From: a virus
Virus record (IMG/VR): IMGVR_UViG_3300037042_001224
Coordinates: 1-30,454 of that record
Strand: one strand, 5' to 3'
Length of the DNA stretch: 30,454 nt
Positions 16,382 through 22,933 of this stretch are shown here, in pieces. The notes under the pieces were generated by a model. That model ran no database searches and was not told the DNA's origin. It saw nothing but the letters and a program-made list of their open reading frames with translations. Position 1 is the first letter of the stretch, and every line of letters starts with the position of its first letter. The translations under genes and the position numbers were made by a program.

Positions 16382-16881
16382 AGATCTCCAAGGCAGGGAT
16401 TGACCTCATCAAACACTTTGAGGGAGTCCGGCTCAAGCCCTATAAGTGCCCTGCGCTGCTCTGGACTGTTGGCGTTGGGCACGTGCTATACCATGATGAG
16501 CATTACCTCTCAATGGATGGGCGACGGCATTTCCCGCTGAAGCCGGAGCATAAACGTAGTTTCACCGAGACTGAAGTCAATGAACTTTTACGAGACGACC
16601 TTTATCGTTTTGAATCGGGCGTGGAAAGACTATGTGGAGCAAACCTGCCGCAATGTCAATTTGATGCTCTGGTTAGCTTCGCCTTCAACCTCGGATTGGG
16701 TGCGTTGCAAAGATCAACCCTCAAAGCAAAACTGACCCGAGGCGACATTCAAGGCGCAGCGGATCAGTTCCTTAGGTTTAGCAAAGCAGGTGGCAAAGTC
16801 TTACCAGGCTTGCTTAGGCGAAGAGTTGCTGAGAGAGTCTTATTTTTAAGCCTGCAAGAAAAGCCCAAAAAAGACCAATAA
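16378..16881 (+). CDS. Endolysin, GH24 phage lysozyme
   Basis: 167 residues. The active-site region is clear: HFEG (E15), C24 nine residues later and T30 six further on, then WTVGVGH, i.e. the T4-lysozyme E-8-D/C-5-T triad with Cys in place of Asp. LVSFAFNLGLGALQRSTL and the C-terminal GLLRRRVAERVLFL are conserved in the family. It cleaves the MurNAc-GlcNAc bond in peptidoglycan. No signal peptide or SAR membrane anchor is seen, so it depends on the holin. The start overlaps the holin stop (ATGA). Its 3' end overlaps the convergent small gene by 36 bases. Confidence 0.93.
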   Translation: MKISKAGIDLIKHFEGVRLKPYKCPALLWTVGVGHVLYHDEHYLSMDGRRHFPLKPEHKRSFTETEVNELLRDDLYRFESGVERLCGANLPQCQFDALVSFAFNLGLGALQRSTLKAKLTRGDIQGAADQFLRFSKAGGKVLPGLLRRRVAERVLFLSLQEKPKKDQ

Positions 16882-16986
16882 GGTAAATCCAAAAACTATA
16901 AGCCAAGCAATGATTGCCAGCATACGGGCCTCAAAAGACCTGTCGCAGTTGCAACTCCTGCCTTGGTAACAATTGTTGCAGCTCAT
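16846..16986 (-). CDS. Cys-rich single-pass membrane micro-protein
   Basis: 46 residues, last gene of the leftward operon, start overlapping the DUF6378-like stop (ATGA). The N-terminal 20 residues hold four Cys in a compact pattern (MSCNNCYQGRSCNCDRS), the CxxC..GR.CxC type common to tiny phage and plasmid proteins. A strong membrane helix follows (MLAIIAWLIVFGFTLLVFFG). The topology suggests a cytoplasmic or periplasmic metal-binding knob on a membrane anchor. Its function is unknown; candidates are superinfection exclusion or lysis timing, since it lies tail-to-tail with the lysozyme. It is easily missed because of its size and its overlap with the endolysin. Confidence 0.7.
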   Translation of the reverse strand: MSCNNCYQGRSCNCDRSFEARMLAIIAWLIVFGFTLLVFFGLFLQA

Positions 16987-17258
16987 ATTTCTTGCCCTTG
17001 TAAGCGTTTTGCCACCAACTGAGCGTACCCAGCTATGTCAATCCAGTTGTCGTCGTAGTTCTCATCGCCATTTACGATCCTGGCAATCTTGTGGCAAATC
17101 ATATCCAAGGCTTCCTGCTGGTCTGCTTGGAGCAGCTTGCCTCGGCGCTTAAGATGGATGTTGATTGTGAATTTAAGGTCTTGAGAGACCTCAGCGTGTT
17201 TGGCAAAGACCCCGTACCGGCTGCCTCGTTCCTGCAATGTCTCGTCAATGTCTGCCAC
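16983..17258 (-). CDS. DUF6378-like small phage protein
   Basis: 91 residues from a GTG start with AAGGAAAA upstream. The pattern ETLQERGSRYGVFAKHAEVSQDLK, QQEALDMICHKIARIVNGDENYDDNWIDIAGYAQLV is a widespread phage family I recall as DUF6378. All-helical, with conserved His/Glu/Asp residues (EALDMICHKIARI, NWIDIAGY) reminiscent of MazG-type nucleotide pyrophosphohydrolases; a nucleotide-handling role is therefore possible but not established. It overlaps the start of the next gene downstream and the end of the 55-residue gene upstream. Confidence 0.8.
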   Translation of the reverse strand: MADIDETLQERGSRYGVFAKHAEVSQDLKFTINIHLKRRGKLLQADQQEALDMICHKIARIVNGDENYDDNWIDIAGYAQLVAKRLQGQEI

Positions 17259-17412
17259 GGGTTTTCCTTTTGATTGATTCTGCCAATAGCCAACGGGCTC
17301 CGAGCATTCTTACCGCTCTGACCCACTGGCGCTGATTGTGCCGGTTCTGACTGCGCGGCACTGTCTGTACATTCCACAACTGTCGAACAAGTTTTAAAGC
17401 AGTTGTGTTCAT
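17245..17412 (-). CDS. Small basic protein
   Basis: 55 residues, start overlapping the preceding stop (ATGA at 17409-17412) and end overlapping the DUF6378-like gene by 14 bases, so it sits exactly in an otherwise empty slot. Very basic: ALKLVRQLWNVQTVPRSQNR, then NQRQWVRAVRMLGARWLLAE and KRKTRGRH at the end. Repeated Trp and Arg on helices suggest nucleic-acid or membrane-surface binding. I recall similar VPRS..RHNQ..WV.SVRMLG peptides in phage operons, uncharacterised. Too short for standard thresholds; the double overlap is the main evidence. Confidence 0.68.
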   Translation of the reverse strand: MNTTALKLVRQLWNVQTVPRSQNRHNQRQWVRAVRMLGARWLLAESIKRKTRGRH

Positions 17413-17768
17413 AAATGCCTGTATTTGATCGGTGTGCCAAGCTGAAATACGCTGTTCACCCTTTTTGATTTCTTTGCCTTGTACCTGCGTTGGTTTTCGG
17501 CGGGGGATGGTACTGGCGCAGGCTTGTCTTTCTTGTCACCAATGGCGTAAATCGCTCTCGGATACCGTCTAGCGCCCTCTGCGTCTTGAACCCATCCGTA
17601 AATGTAAACACGTTTGGGCTTTGTCACGCTGGCCTTCATGAGACGGCCAAGAATTGCTCCGCTCTTGATTTTTGTTGTCCCAATTGCGGCGCATATTTCA
17701 ACCGTTGTCATTGGCCCAAGTTCTGCCAGCGCCTTGAGCATCTCCTCGCCTCGACCCCTTTTTTTCAT
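17409..17768 (-). CDS. Winged-helix DNA-binding-like protein
   Basis: 119 residues from the ATG at 17768, selected because it overlaps the upstream stop (ATGA); an ATG 15 bases further up would overlap more. The first 50 residues, GRGEEMLKALAELGPMTTVE plus AAIGTTKIKSGAILGRLMKA, read as a winged helix-turn-helix, and VYIYGWVQDAEGARRYPRAIYAIGDK is the wing. The tail is Lys/Arg-rich (ENQRRYKAKKSKRVN). Similar proteins occur in phage early operons. A role as transcription regulator or DNA-bound accessory factor is inferred. Confidence 0.72.
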   Translation of the reverse strand: MKKRGRGEEMLKALAELGPMTTVEICAAIGTTKIKSGAILGRLMKASVTKPKRVYIYGWVQDAEGARRYPRAIYAIGDKKDKPAPVPSPAENQRRYKAKKSKRVNSVFQLGTPIKYRHL

Positions 17769-18235
17769 TTCCAGACTCCCCATAGATCGTTGCTTGTTGG
17801 CTTCGGTGCCTTGGACTTAACCGGCTTTGGTTCTAACTTCTTTTCTTCTGCCTTTTCTTTTGCTTTTCGTAACTTCTGAATTTCCTGCAATTCCTTGCGA
17901 GCGGCCAGCACCCTTTTCTGCTCGGACAAGAGAACCTCTATCACCTCGGCGGGGGTCTTTGTCTTATCCGGGTTGGCCACTTCTAGCCATTCCCGCAAAT
18001 GCCGAATGATGATGACAACGCGATTGACCTTGATCCTGCCTCCGCCAAGCGGGGGGCCGTCGGCCCTGCGGCCTCTGGCGAACTTGTTTTCCCCCAGCAA
18101 AATGCAATCCCACCGAATGCTTGGGTAAAGCCGCTCTAAGCAATTGATCTCAATCGTTGGCCCCTCGCCTGGCGCCCAAGTCAGCAATGCCTGGTGAAGC
18201 AAATGATTCACGTGAAACTTTTTACGCTCTGCCAT
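17765..18235 (-). CDS. Hypothetical early protein with Lys-rich tail
   Basis: 156 residues from the ATG at 18235 (GGGAAAA just upstream); the longer frame to 18271 adds a Pro-rich stretch and lacks a ribosome site. The N-terminal two thirds look globular (KFHVNHLLHQALLTW, IEINCLERLYPSIRWDCILLGENKFARGRRADG, VVIIIRHLREWLEV). The last 60 residues are a charged helix with repeated Lys/Glu/Ala ending in a Pro/Lys segment and DLWGVWK. I do not recognise a family. The terminal tryptophan-containing tip after a flexible linker resembles a protein-interaction tail. Confidence 0.65.
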   Translation of the reverse strand: MAERKKFHVNHLLHQALLTWAPGEGPTIEINCLERLYPSIRWDCILLGENKFARGRRADGPPLGGGRIKVNRVVIIIRHLREWLEVANPDKTKTPAEVIEVLLSEQKRVLAARKELQEIQKLRKAKEKAEEKKLEPKPVKSKAPKPTSNDLWGVWK

Positions 18236-18301
18236 ATGTTTTCCCAAAAATGGCGGGGGCGCTGGGCGCACCCAGCTTACCTCTACGAGACCCCCAAAAA
18301 C

Positions 18302-18547
18302 TTACAGCATCTTGTCAATTATTTTTTCCAGAATGGAGTTGCGATGTTCAATGATGTACTTGCCAACTTGCTCGGCAGTCATTTTGTTCAAGTCAAACTG
18401 CTCGCAGGCCCAGAGCACTTCACCGCCGTCAATGGCATTGTTGTCCATAGCCTCAAGAGCGTATGACCTTATCTCTTCGTAAGCGGCCTCGTTTGCTTCT
18501 TGGCGCTTGAAATAATTGTTCAGATCGGTGTCGTTGGAGCAAAACAT
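18302..18547 (-). CDS. Small acidic hypothetical protein
   Basis: 81 residues with GGAAGGA upstream of the ATG. Helical and acidic: DLNNYFKRQEANEAAYEEIRS, YALEAMDNNAI, then LNKMTAEQVGKYIIEHRNSILEKIIDKML. No motif I recognise. It is the first gene after a candidate sigma70-type promoter (18584-18612), so the distal part of the operon may be boosted from here. Function unknown. Confidence 0.65.
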   Translation of the reverse strand: MFCSNDTDLNNYFKRQEANEAAYEEIRSYALEAMDNNAIDGGEVLWACEQFDLNKMTAEQVGKYIIEHRNSILEKIIDKML

Positions 18548-18583
18548 TTGGAGTCCTTCCGGTCGTTTGGTTGCGATGTGTGT

Positions 18584-18612
18584 ATTGTGCAGAGACTACA
18601 TTGCATTGTCAA
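18584..18612 (-). promoter_or_regulatory. Candidate internal sigma70 promoter
   Basis: On the minus strand TTGACA (18612-18607), a 17-base spacer and CACAAT (18589-18584). The -35 is perfect; the -10 is fair. It overlaps the end of the 167-residue gene and points at the 81-residue gene about 37 bases away, where the operon has a rare non-overlapping junction. Confidence 0.5.
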
Positions 18613-19099
18613 TTACTTTATGAAAAGGCTTTACAACAACGTCGTTTTCCCGCCCTCTCCCGGCTAGCAGCTCACGCATTCTTGCTTCTGTCTTGATGTG
18701 ACATTGCAACATCGTCCTGGCGGGAAGGGTGCGGATTGCTTCTGCGTAGTCCTCCAGCACAGCTCGGATAGCGGCAATGCCTTCGCCATTCAGCCTCAAG
18801 ACTTTGTGCGTCTTGTATCGCTCTCCAGCCTCTGCTAGGGCCCTTACAGCGTCATTCAGTAGCCCGCTAGCATCTAAGCACGCGCCCATTTCCGTCAAGG
18901 TCTCCATCATGTTCACAGCATCTGAGCAAGCGATCCAATCATGGAAAGTTGGATTCTCAGACTGTTCTAGCGACCTCAGCCCCTCGTACATCCTCAGCAG
19001 TTGCCACTGTTGTTTTGCTGCTGGCATCGGATCTGTGCCGCTTGCCATCAACATATCCCAGTGCGTGTAAGTCGCTCTTGCTTGCTTATGCTTTCTCAT
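18596..19099 (-). CDS. Helical hypothetical early protein
   Basis: 167 residues from the ATG at 19099, which overlaps the VRR-NUC gene by 14 bases. The N-terminus is basic (RKHKQARATYTHWDMLM) and the rest helical and Ala/Leu/Glu-rich: WQLLRMYEGLRSLEQSENPT, DWIACSDAVNMMETLTEMGA, ALAEAGERYKTHKVLRLNGEGIAAIRAVLEDYAEAIRTLP. I recall similar proteins in beta- and gammaproteobacterial phages and islands, without known function. The same 14-base overlap spacing is used at two other junctions of this operon. Confidence 0.68.
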   Translation of the reverse strand: MRKHKQARATYTHWDMLMASGTDPMPAAKQQWQLLRMYEGLRSLEQSENPTFHDWIACSDAVNMMETLTEMGACLDASGLLNDAVRALAEAGERYKTHKVLRLNGEGIAAIRAVLEDYAEAIRTLPARTMLQCHIKTEARMRELLAGRGRENDVVVKPFHKVIDNAM

Positions 19100-19436
19100 T
19101 TTTGAACCCCATGATTTGATTCTTTGCATCCTCGGCGCCTTTGCTGACGATGACAAGGTGCCCCACTCCGCGCAGGTAGGCTATCCAGTCCGTTTGCTCT
19201 GGGCTGACAACACCACCTTTCTGGCGCTTCATCTCAACCCACATCAGCCATTCGGGGATGAAAAGATCCGGCACCCCAGATGTAACGCCCTCCACCTTGA
19301 GCCTAGCGGCTGTTGTTATGCTTCTGGCGCCCCCGTTCGGGATGGCAAAGATCCGGACGCCTTTGTGAGTCTGACGAAACCACTTCACAAATTCGCGCTG
19401 TTCAAAGTGCTCGCTGGGTGTGTCATTCTTCGCCAT
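19086..19436 (-). CDS. VRR-NUC domain nuclease
   Basis: 116 residues. Motifs of the VRR-NUC branch of the PD-(D/E)XK fold appear in order: an N-terminal Glu/Gln helix (EHFEQREFVKWFRQ), IPNGG, GVTSGVPDLFIPE (the catalytic Asp), VEMKRQKG (Glu-x-Lys) and SPEQTDWIAYLRGVGH (Gln/His). The stand-alone size is typical of phage versions. The family includes structure-specific nucleases such as the FAN1 nuclease domain and Holliday-junction-cleaving phage enzymes. Here it probably trims branched DNA during recombination or packaging, in the operon with the helicase and Fe-S nuclease. Confidence 0.88.
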   Translation of the reverse strand: MAKNDTPSEHFEQREFVKWFRQTHKGVRIFAIPNGGARSITTAARLKVEGVTSGVPDLFIPEWLMWVEMKRQKGGVVSPEQTDWIAYLRGVGHLVIVSKGAEDAKNQIMGFKNEKA

Positions 19437-19590
19437 TGATTGCTTTCTGAATCCGTTCTAGTTTCATCTTAAGGTCAACGACCTCATACAGAATCTCACG
19501 ATATCCGACCCAAGCTTTTTCTGCGCGCTCTCTTTCTGCCTCCAGCAAGCGGGACAAGCGGTCAAACTGGTGTCGTTCTTGTTTGTTCAT
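19423..19590 (-). CDS. Small coiled-coil protein
   Basis: 55 residues filling the gap between the Cys-rich protein gene and the VRR-NUC gene. The start overlaps the upstream stop (TGATG at 19588-19592) and the end overlaps VRR-NUC by 14 bases. Almost wholly one charged helix: QERHQFDRLSRLLEAERERA, then YREILYEVVDLKMKLERIQKAI. Heptad spacing suggests a coiled coil, perhaps a partner of the adjacent nuclease; function unknown. Confidence 0.68.
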   Translation of the reverse strand: MNKQERHQFDRLSRLLEAERERAEKAWVGYREILYEVVDLKMKLERIQKAINGEE

Positions 19591-19781
19591 CAAAATGGAA
19601 CCTCCTCAGTCCACTCGGGGCACTCGTTGAATGACTGGGTGAATTCGTTTGGCGGCTGCAAGTCAAACAACGCACACCAGCCCACCTCGTTGTAGTTGTC
19701 GCAGGTGTGACAGCACCTCGGCACGGGCTCTTTTTTTCTGGCTCTGAAAAGAATTACAGCTTGTGGTTCTGGCGGTCTCAT
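19590..19781 (-). CDS. Small Cys-rich (zinc-binding-like) protein
   Basis: 63 residues from the ATG at 19781, which overlaps the helicase stop (ATGA); a GTG two codons upstream is possible. After a basic start (ILFRARKKEPVPR) comes C-C-x2-C, WC eight residues on, and a final Cys near ECPEW before EEVPF. This four-Cys layout suggests one metal ion. The same arrangement ends the upstream Fe-S nuclease, so the gene is a stand-alone version of that mini-domain. Role unknown, probably DNA or protein contact in the recombination module. Confidence 0.75.
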   Translation of the reverse strand: MRPPEPQAVILFRARKKEPVPRCCHTCDNYNEVGWCALFDLQPPNEFTQSFNECPEWTEEVPF

Positions 19782-21361
19782 TTCCACTCCCTTCGGATTA
19801 CTCTGAAGAATTTGCCATCCTTTTTGTATTCAACCAAGGCGGGAGGACGTGAGCCCGCCATTGATTTCACTGCTTCATCTAGTCCTTGCGCATTCGTTTC
19901 GACCCCCGCTTGCCTGGCAATCGTCACAAAAGTCTGAGCGGCCTTCTGACCTGCGTAACCGTCGTGCAACACCGGCAGGTACTCAGTCACCGGCGGATCG
20001 CTCAGGCCCCCGTAATACGTCACGGCGAGCATTTCCTTTCCACTTGTGCGGCCTAAGTGTTTGCGCCAGTTCCAACTCGTTACCTCCAGTTCCAGCCCCT
20101 GGATGCCCATAATGTCATCCATGTGCAAAACCAGCTCCTTCTTCGCTGGCGGCGGGAATTCGTGACCGCAGGCCGGGCACTTCAACGCCGATATCGCACA
20201 AAGCTCATCGCAGTTCTCACATACTTTGACGGGTGCGTCACCCTCCCCTGAACCCGCTTTCTTAGGTGGCTGCACGTTGGTTATCGGGCCATGCGTACTC
20301 ACCACACCGGCGAAATCAAGCACCAGGCAATGGTCAGTGTGGCTCTTTGGTCTCATGCCTCGGCCTGCCATTTGAACGTAAAGGCTTGCCGACATGGTCG
20401 GGCGCAACATGGCAATCAGGTCAATGTCCGGGTAGTCAAAGCCTGTCGTAAGCACGTTGGCGTTTGTCAATGCTCGGATCTCTCCGGCTTTGTAACGGGC
20501 CAGAATGCTTTCGCGCTCTGCCTTCGGCGTCTCACCTGTTACACACTCCGCGGTGATGCCATAAGCGATTAGCGTGTCTGCAACCGCCTGGGCGTGCTTA
20601 ACCCCGGCGCAGAAAAACAGCCACGCCTTACGATCACCCGCCAAATTAACGACTTCTTTAACAGCAGAAATATTGTTCAAGTCTGTATTAACAGCGGCTT
20701 GAAGCTCTGCCTCGATGTACTCCCCACCCCTCTTGTGTACGCCTGTCGTATCAAGTTTTGCGTCTGTCACTTTGCTGCGGAGCTTGGACAGGTGCCCCTT
20801 GTGAACCAACTCCTCGATGCTTACGGGTTCAATCAGATCATCAAAGATAGCGGGCTTGTCCGTGATTAGGCCGTGACCTAGACGGTAGGGCGTGGCAGTA
20901 AGCCCCACCACTCGCATTGCCGGGTTGATAGCTTTCAGCTCGGCCAGCAATGTCCGATAGCCCCCCTCGTCCTTGTGGTTCACAAGATGGCACTCATCAA
21001 TCAGCACAATGTCAATGTGGCCCAGCTCCTTTGACTTTGTGCGTACTGACTGTATCCCGGCAAAAGTAATGGGCTCGCCAAGTTGCTTCTTTCCTATGCT
21101 TGCGCTATAAATACCCATTGGCGCCCCAGGCCAATGGAGTCTCATTTTCTCCGCGTTTTGCTCAATCAACTCTTTCACATGGGTGAGCATCAAAACCCGG
21201 GTCTCGGGCCATTTCTGCAATGCGTCTTTGCACAGAGCCGCAACGATGTGGCTCTTTCCTGAGCCGGTTGGAAGCACTAGACAAGGATTGCCTTCGTTGC
21301 CCGCCTCAAACCAACTGTAGAGTTGATCGATTGCCTTTTGTTGGTAGTCACGGAGCATCAT
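19778..21361 (-). CDS. SF2 DNA helicase with zinc ribbon
   Basis: 527 residues. N-terminal LRDYQQKAIDQLYSWF Q-motif-like region, Walker A PTGSGKS (31-37), DECH (122-125), TATP (155-158), a second RecA-like lobe with WLFFCAG, TNANVLTTGFDYPDID, and arginine-finger motif QMAGRGMRP (330-338). A four-Cys zinc ribbon CENC...CPAC (381-398) and a C-terminal accessory region (ELEVTSWNWRKHLGR to FRVIRREWK) follow. This is the phage form of the SSL2/RadD-like COG1061 helicases, which remodel branched DNA. Its start overlaps the stop of the Fe-S nuclease, so the two may act together on recombination intermediates. Confidence 0.92.
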   Translation of the reverse strand: MMLRDYQQKAIDQLYSWFEAGNEGNPCLVLPTGSGKSHIVAALCKDALQKWPETRVLMLTHVKELIEQNAEKMRLHWPGAPMGIYSASIGKKQLGEPITFAGIQSVRTKSKELGHIDIVLIDECHLVNHKDEGGYRTLLAELKAINPAMRVVGLTATPYRLGHGLITDKPAIFDDLIEPVSIEELVHKGHLSKLRSKVTDAKLDTTGVHKRGGEYIEAELQAAVNTDLNNISAVKEVVNLAGDRKAWLFFCAGVKHAQAVADTLIAYGITAECVTGETPKAERESILARYKAGEIRALTNANVLTTGFDYPDIDLIAMLRPTMSASLYVQMAGRGMRPKSHTDHCLVLDFAGVVSTHGPITNVQPPKKAGSGEGDAPVKVCENCDELCAISALKCPACGHEFPPPAKKELVLHMDDIMGIQGLELEVTSWNWRKHLGRTSGKEMLAVTYYGGLSDPPVTEYLPVLHDGYAGQKAAQTFVTIARQAGVETNAQGLDEAVKSMAGSRPPALVEYKKDGKFFRVIRREWK

Positions 21362-22383
21362 CCCGTCACCCTAGACCCCGGCCATTCAGACCTAAGTTTC
21401 TGAACTGCTTCATCTGCACAAGCCTCGGCATTAGCCAACAGTTCCTTGCTTGAGTAAACACCATCGCCCGGCTCTCCGTTAGCCATCTTCTTGCCGCCGA
21501 TCAGATATATTGGTTGCCAGCTGTGCGAATCCCAATCTGTTTGAACAGGCCAAGGCACTAGGTCAGGGTGCAGTACATGCGACTCACACCCTGCATGTTG
21601 TGCTTCAACCGGAATCAGGTCATCCCATCGTGCGCAGTGCCATGTTGAATCACTCAGCGCAGAAGAGTGGGCGCATGTGCGGCAATTGACTTGCTTCGTT
21701 GTCTTGCTTCCAAAGCATTGATCGTGGCCCGGGCAGTACTTGCATTCGTACCACGTCGGATCCGCGCTCAAAGGCTCCGGCATCCGGTCAGACAATGCAA
21801 TCCTGCGGCCCTTGTCCACCAACTTCTGAGCTGCTGATTTGTCTAATGCAATCCGCTCTGTGTGAATGCGGTCATCGTCTTTGCACACTGCCACGTACAA
21901 CGCCCACTCTAGACCAGTGCCCAGCATGTACGCTTGCATCTGAGCCCAATGCATAGGCTTTGCGTCTCGTACGCCCTTATTACGCAGGTCATTGAAAGAC
22001 TTCAGCGAGTGCGTTTTGAACTCTGCGATGTGGGGGATTCTTTCTGCCCCAGGCACGCCCTTTTCAATCCGAGCATCAAGAGACCCAGAAACATGCGCCC
22101 CAAAATCAACGCGGCTCTGACCCGCCGAGGGAGTCCGAACATCAAGCCCAATAGCCCGTAAATCACTGATAATTTGCTGTTCTTCATTGTGACCCCGGCG
22201 AAATAACCGCAACATGCGGCCTGAAAACTTCTCAACCACTGCCCAACGAAACGACAGCCACAGCCACCTATCGCACTTGTGGCCCAGCATAGAGGCGCCC
22301 AAGTGGGGCCGAGGTTTTTCTTCGCGCTCCTCGTGTACAACGTCAATCAAAGTTGGTATAGAATCTATATCGAAGTTTTGCAT
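21358..22383 (-). CDS. PD-(D/E)XK exonuclease with Fe-S cluster cysteines (Cas4/AddB-like)
   Basis: 341 residues from the ATG at 22383 (GGAGA seven bases upstream); the longer frame would run through the upstream hairpins. The core reads RGHNEEQQIISDL (Glu helix), SGSLDARI (Asp at 103), IAEFKTH (Glu121-x-Lys123) and HWAQMQAYM (Gln). A lone Cys at 37 (GHKCDRW) and C-x2-C-x5-C late in the protein (ECKYCPGHDQC) match the four-Cys Fe-S staple of Cas4 and AddB nucleases. A further Cys cluster (CRTC..WHC..GCESH) lies near the C-terminus. Expected role: 5'-3' resection that gives single strands to the annealing proteins. Confidence 0.86.
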   Translation of the reverse strand: MQNFDIDSIPTLIDVVHEEREEKPRPHLGASMLGHKCDRWLWLSFRWAVVEKFSGRMLRLFRRGHNEEQQIISDLRAIGLDVRTPSAGQSRVDFGAHVSGSLDARIEKGVPGAERIPHIAEFKTHSLKSFNDLRNKGVRDAKPMHWAQMQAYMLGTGLEWALYVAVCKDDDRIHTERIALDKSAAQKLVDKGRRIALSDRMPEPLSADPTWYECKYCPGHDQCFGSKTTKQVNCRTCAHSSALSDSTWHCARWDDLIPVEAQHAGCESHVLHPDLVPWPVQTDWDSHSWQPIYLIGGKKMANGEPGDGVYSSKELLANAEACADEAVQKLRSEWPGSRVTG

Positions 22384-22399
22384 GTGCGTGTCTCCATTT

Positions 22400-22415
22400 C
22401 TGCCCCCGAAGGCAG
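22400..22415 (-). promoter_or_regulatory. Hairpin before nuclease ribosome site
   Basis: CTGCC/GGCAG stem with a six-base loop, ending a few bases before the GGAGA ribosome site of the nuclease gene. Together with the larger hairpin at 22424-22441 it makes the only structured junction in this otherwise overlapping part of the operon, so nuclease translation may be limited here. Confidence 0.4.
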
Positions 22416-22423
22416 TTGCCATT

Positions 22424-22449
22424 GCCCCTCTTACGAGGGGCTTTTTTTT
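22424..22449 (+). terminator. Strong intrinsic terminator facing against the operon
   Basis: GCCCCTC-TTAC-GAGGGGC followed directly by eight T on the + strand: a textbook Rho-independent terminator. The flanking genes are on the - strand, where the same hairpin is preceded by A8 and has no U-run after it. It would therefore stop rightward (antisense) transcription. Confidence 0.75.
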
Positions 22450-22451
22450 GC

Positions 22452-22931
22452 TTACTTCTTAGCCCAAGGAGGCGCAGCCTTGGCGCTCGCGGGCGCGGCA
22501 GGTGCAGCAGTTGGAAGGCTTGATACTGAGCCAGAAGCGGCTTTGAACCCCTTCACTTCATTGCGCTCGCCGTATTTGTCATCGTCCTTGACATCAAGCT
22601 TAATGACGAGACTGCCGCCGATGAGTTGATCGGTATCCGTGACACGAGCCAAGCCGATGGCGCGCATGATGTCGCCAAGTTGCTGACGTCCAATCTCCTC
22701 AGCCTTCGGGTTGGGATTCTTGATATTGAGGTTGCCAAAGATCACGCGCCCCTGGTGAGTTGGGCCGGTAATGCTGTACTTGATAGCGATGTACTCGCCG
22801 GTCCCGGCCTTGGTCTCCTTGACTTCGGCGCCACTTATCGTTGCCGAGTACAAGCCAGCAGGCAGAACGCTGTAGTCTTTTGATGCTTGTGGGAGTTCAG
22901 AAACGTCGAATGATTGTGAGAGAAATGCCAT
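22452..22931 (-). CDS. DUF669-family ssDNA-binding-like protein
   Basis: 159 residues with AAGGAAA upstream. FDVSELPQASKDYSVLPAGLYSATISGAEVKETKAGTGEYIAIKYSI, QGRVIFGNLNIKNPNPKAEEIGRQQLGDIMRAIG is the DUF669 pattern, a small beta protein encoded beside phage recombinases and thought to act as their single-strand-binding partner. The core is followed by a flexible Ala/Pro tail (TAAPAAPASAKAAPPWAKK) resembling the disordered tail of SSBs, but basic rather than acidic at its end. With the Sak4-like ATPase seven genes upstream in the operon it likely coats ssDNA for annealing. Confidence 0.85.
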   Translation of the reverse strand: MAFLSQSFDVSELPQASKDYSVLPAGLYSATISGAEVKETKAGTGEYIAIKYSITGPTHQGRVIFGNLNIKNPNPKAEEIGRQQLGDIMRAIGLARVTDTDQLIGGSLVIKLDVKDDDKYGERNEVKGFKAASGSVSSLPTAAPAAPASAKAAPPWAKK

Positions 22932-22933
22932 GA

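Noticed and set aside
17099-17440. 113-residue minus-strand frame
   Set aside because: It covers two coupled genes in another frame; Ser/Thr/Cys-rich without motif.
21358-22383. Calling the Cas4/AddB-like nuclease part of a CRISPR system
   Set aside because: No cas genes or repeats nearby; this nuclease type is common in phage recombination operons.
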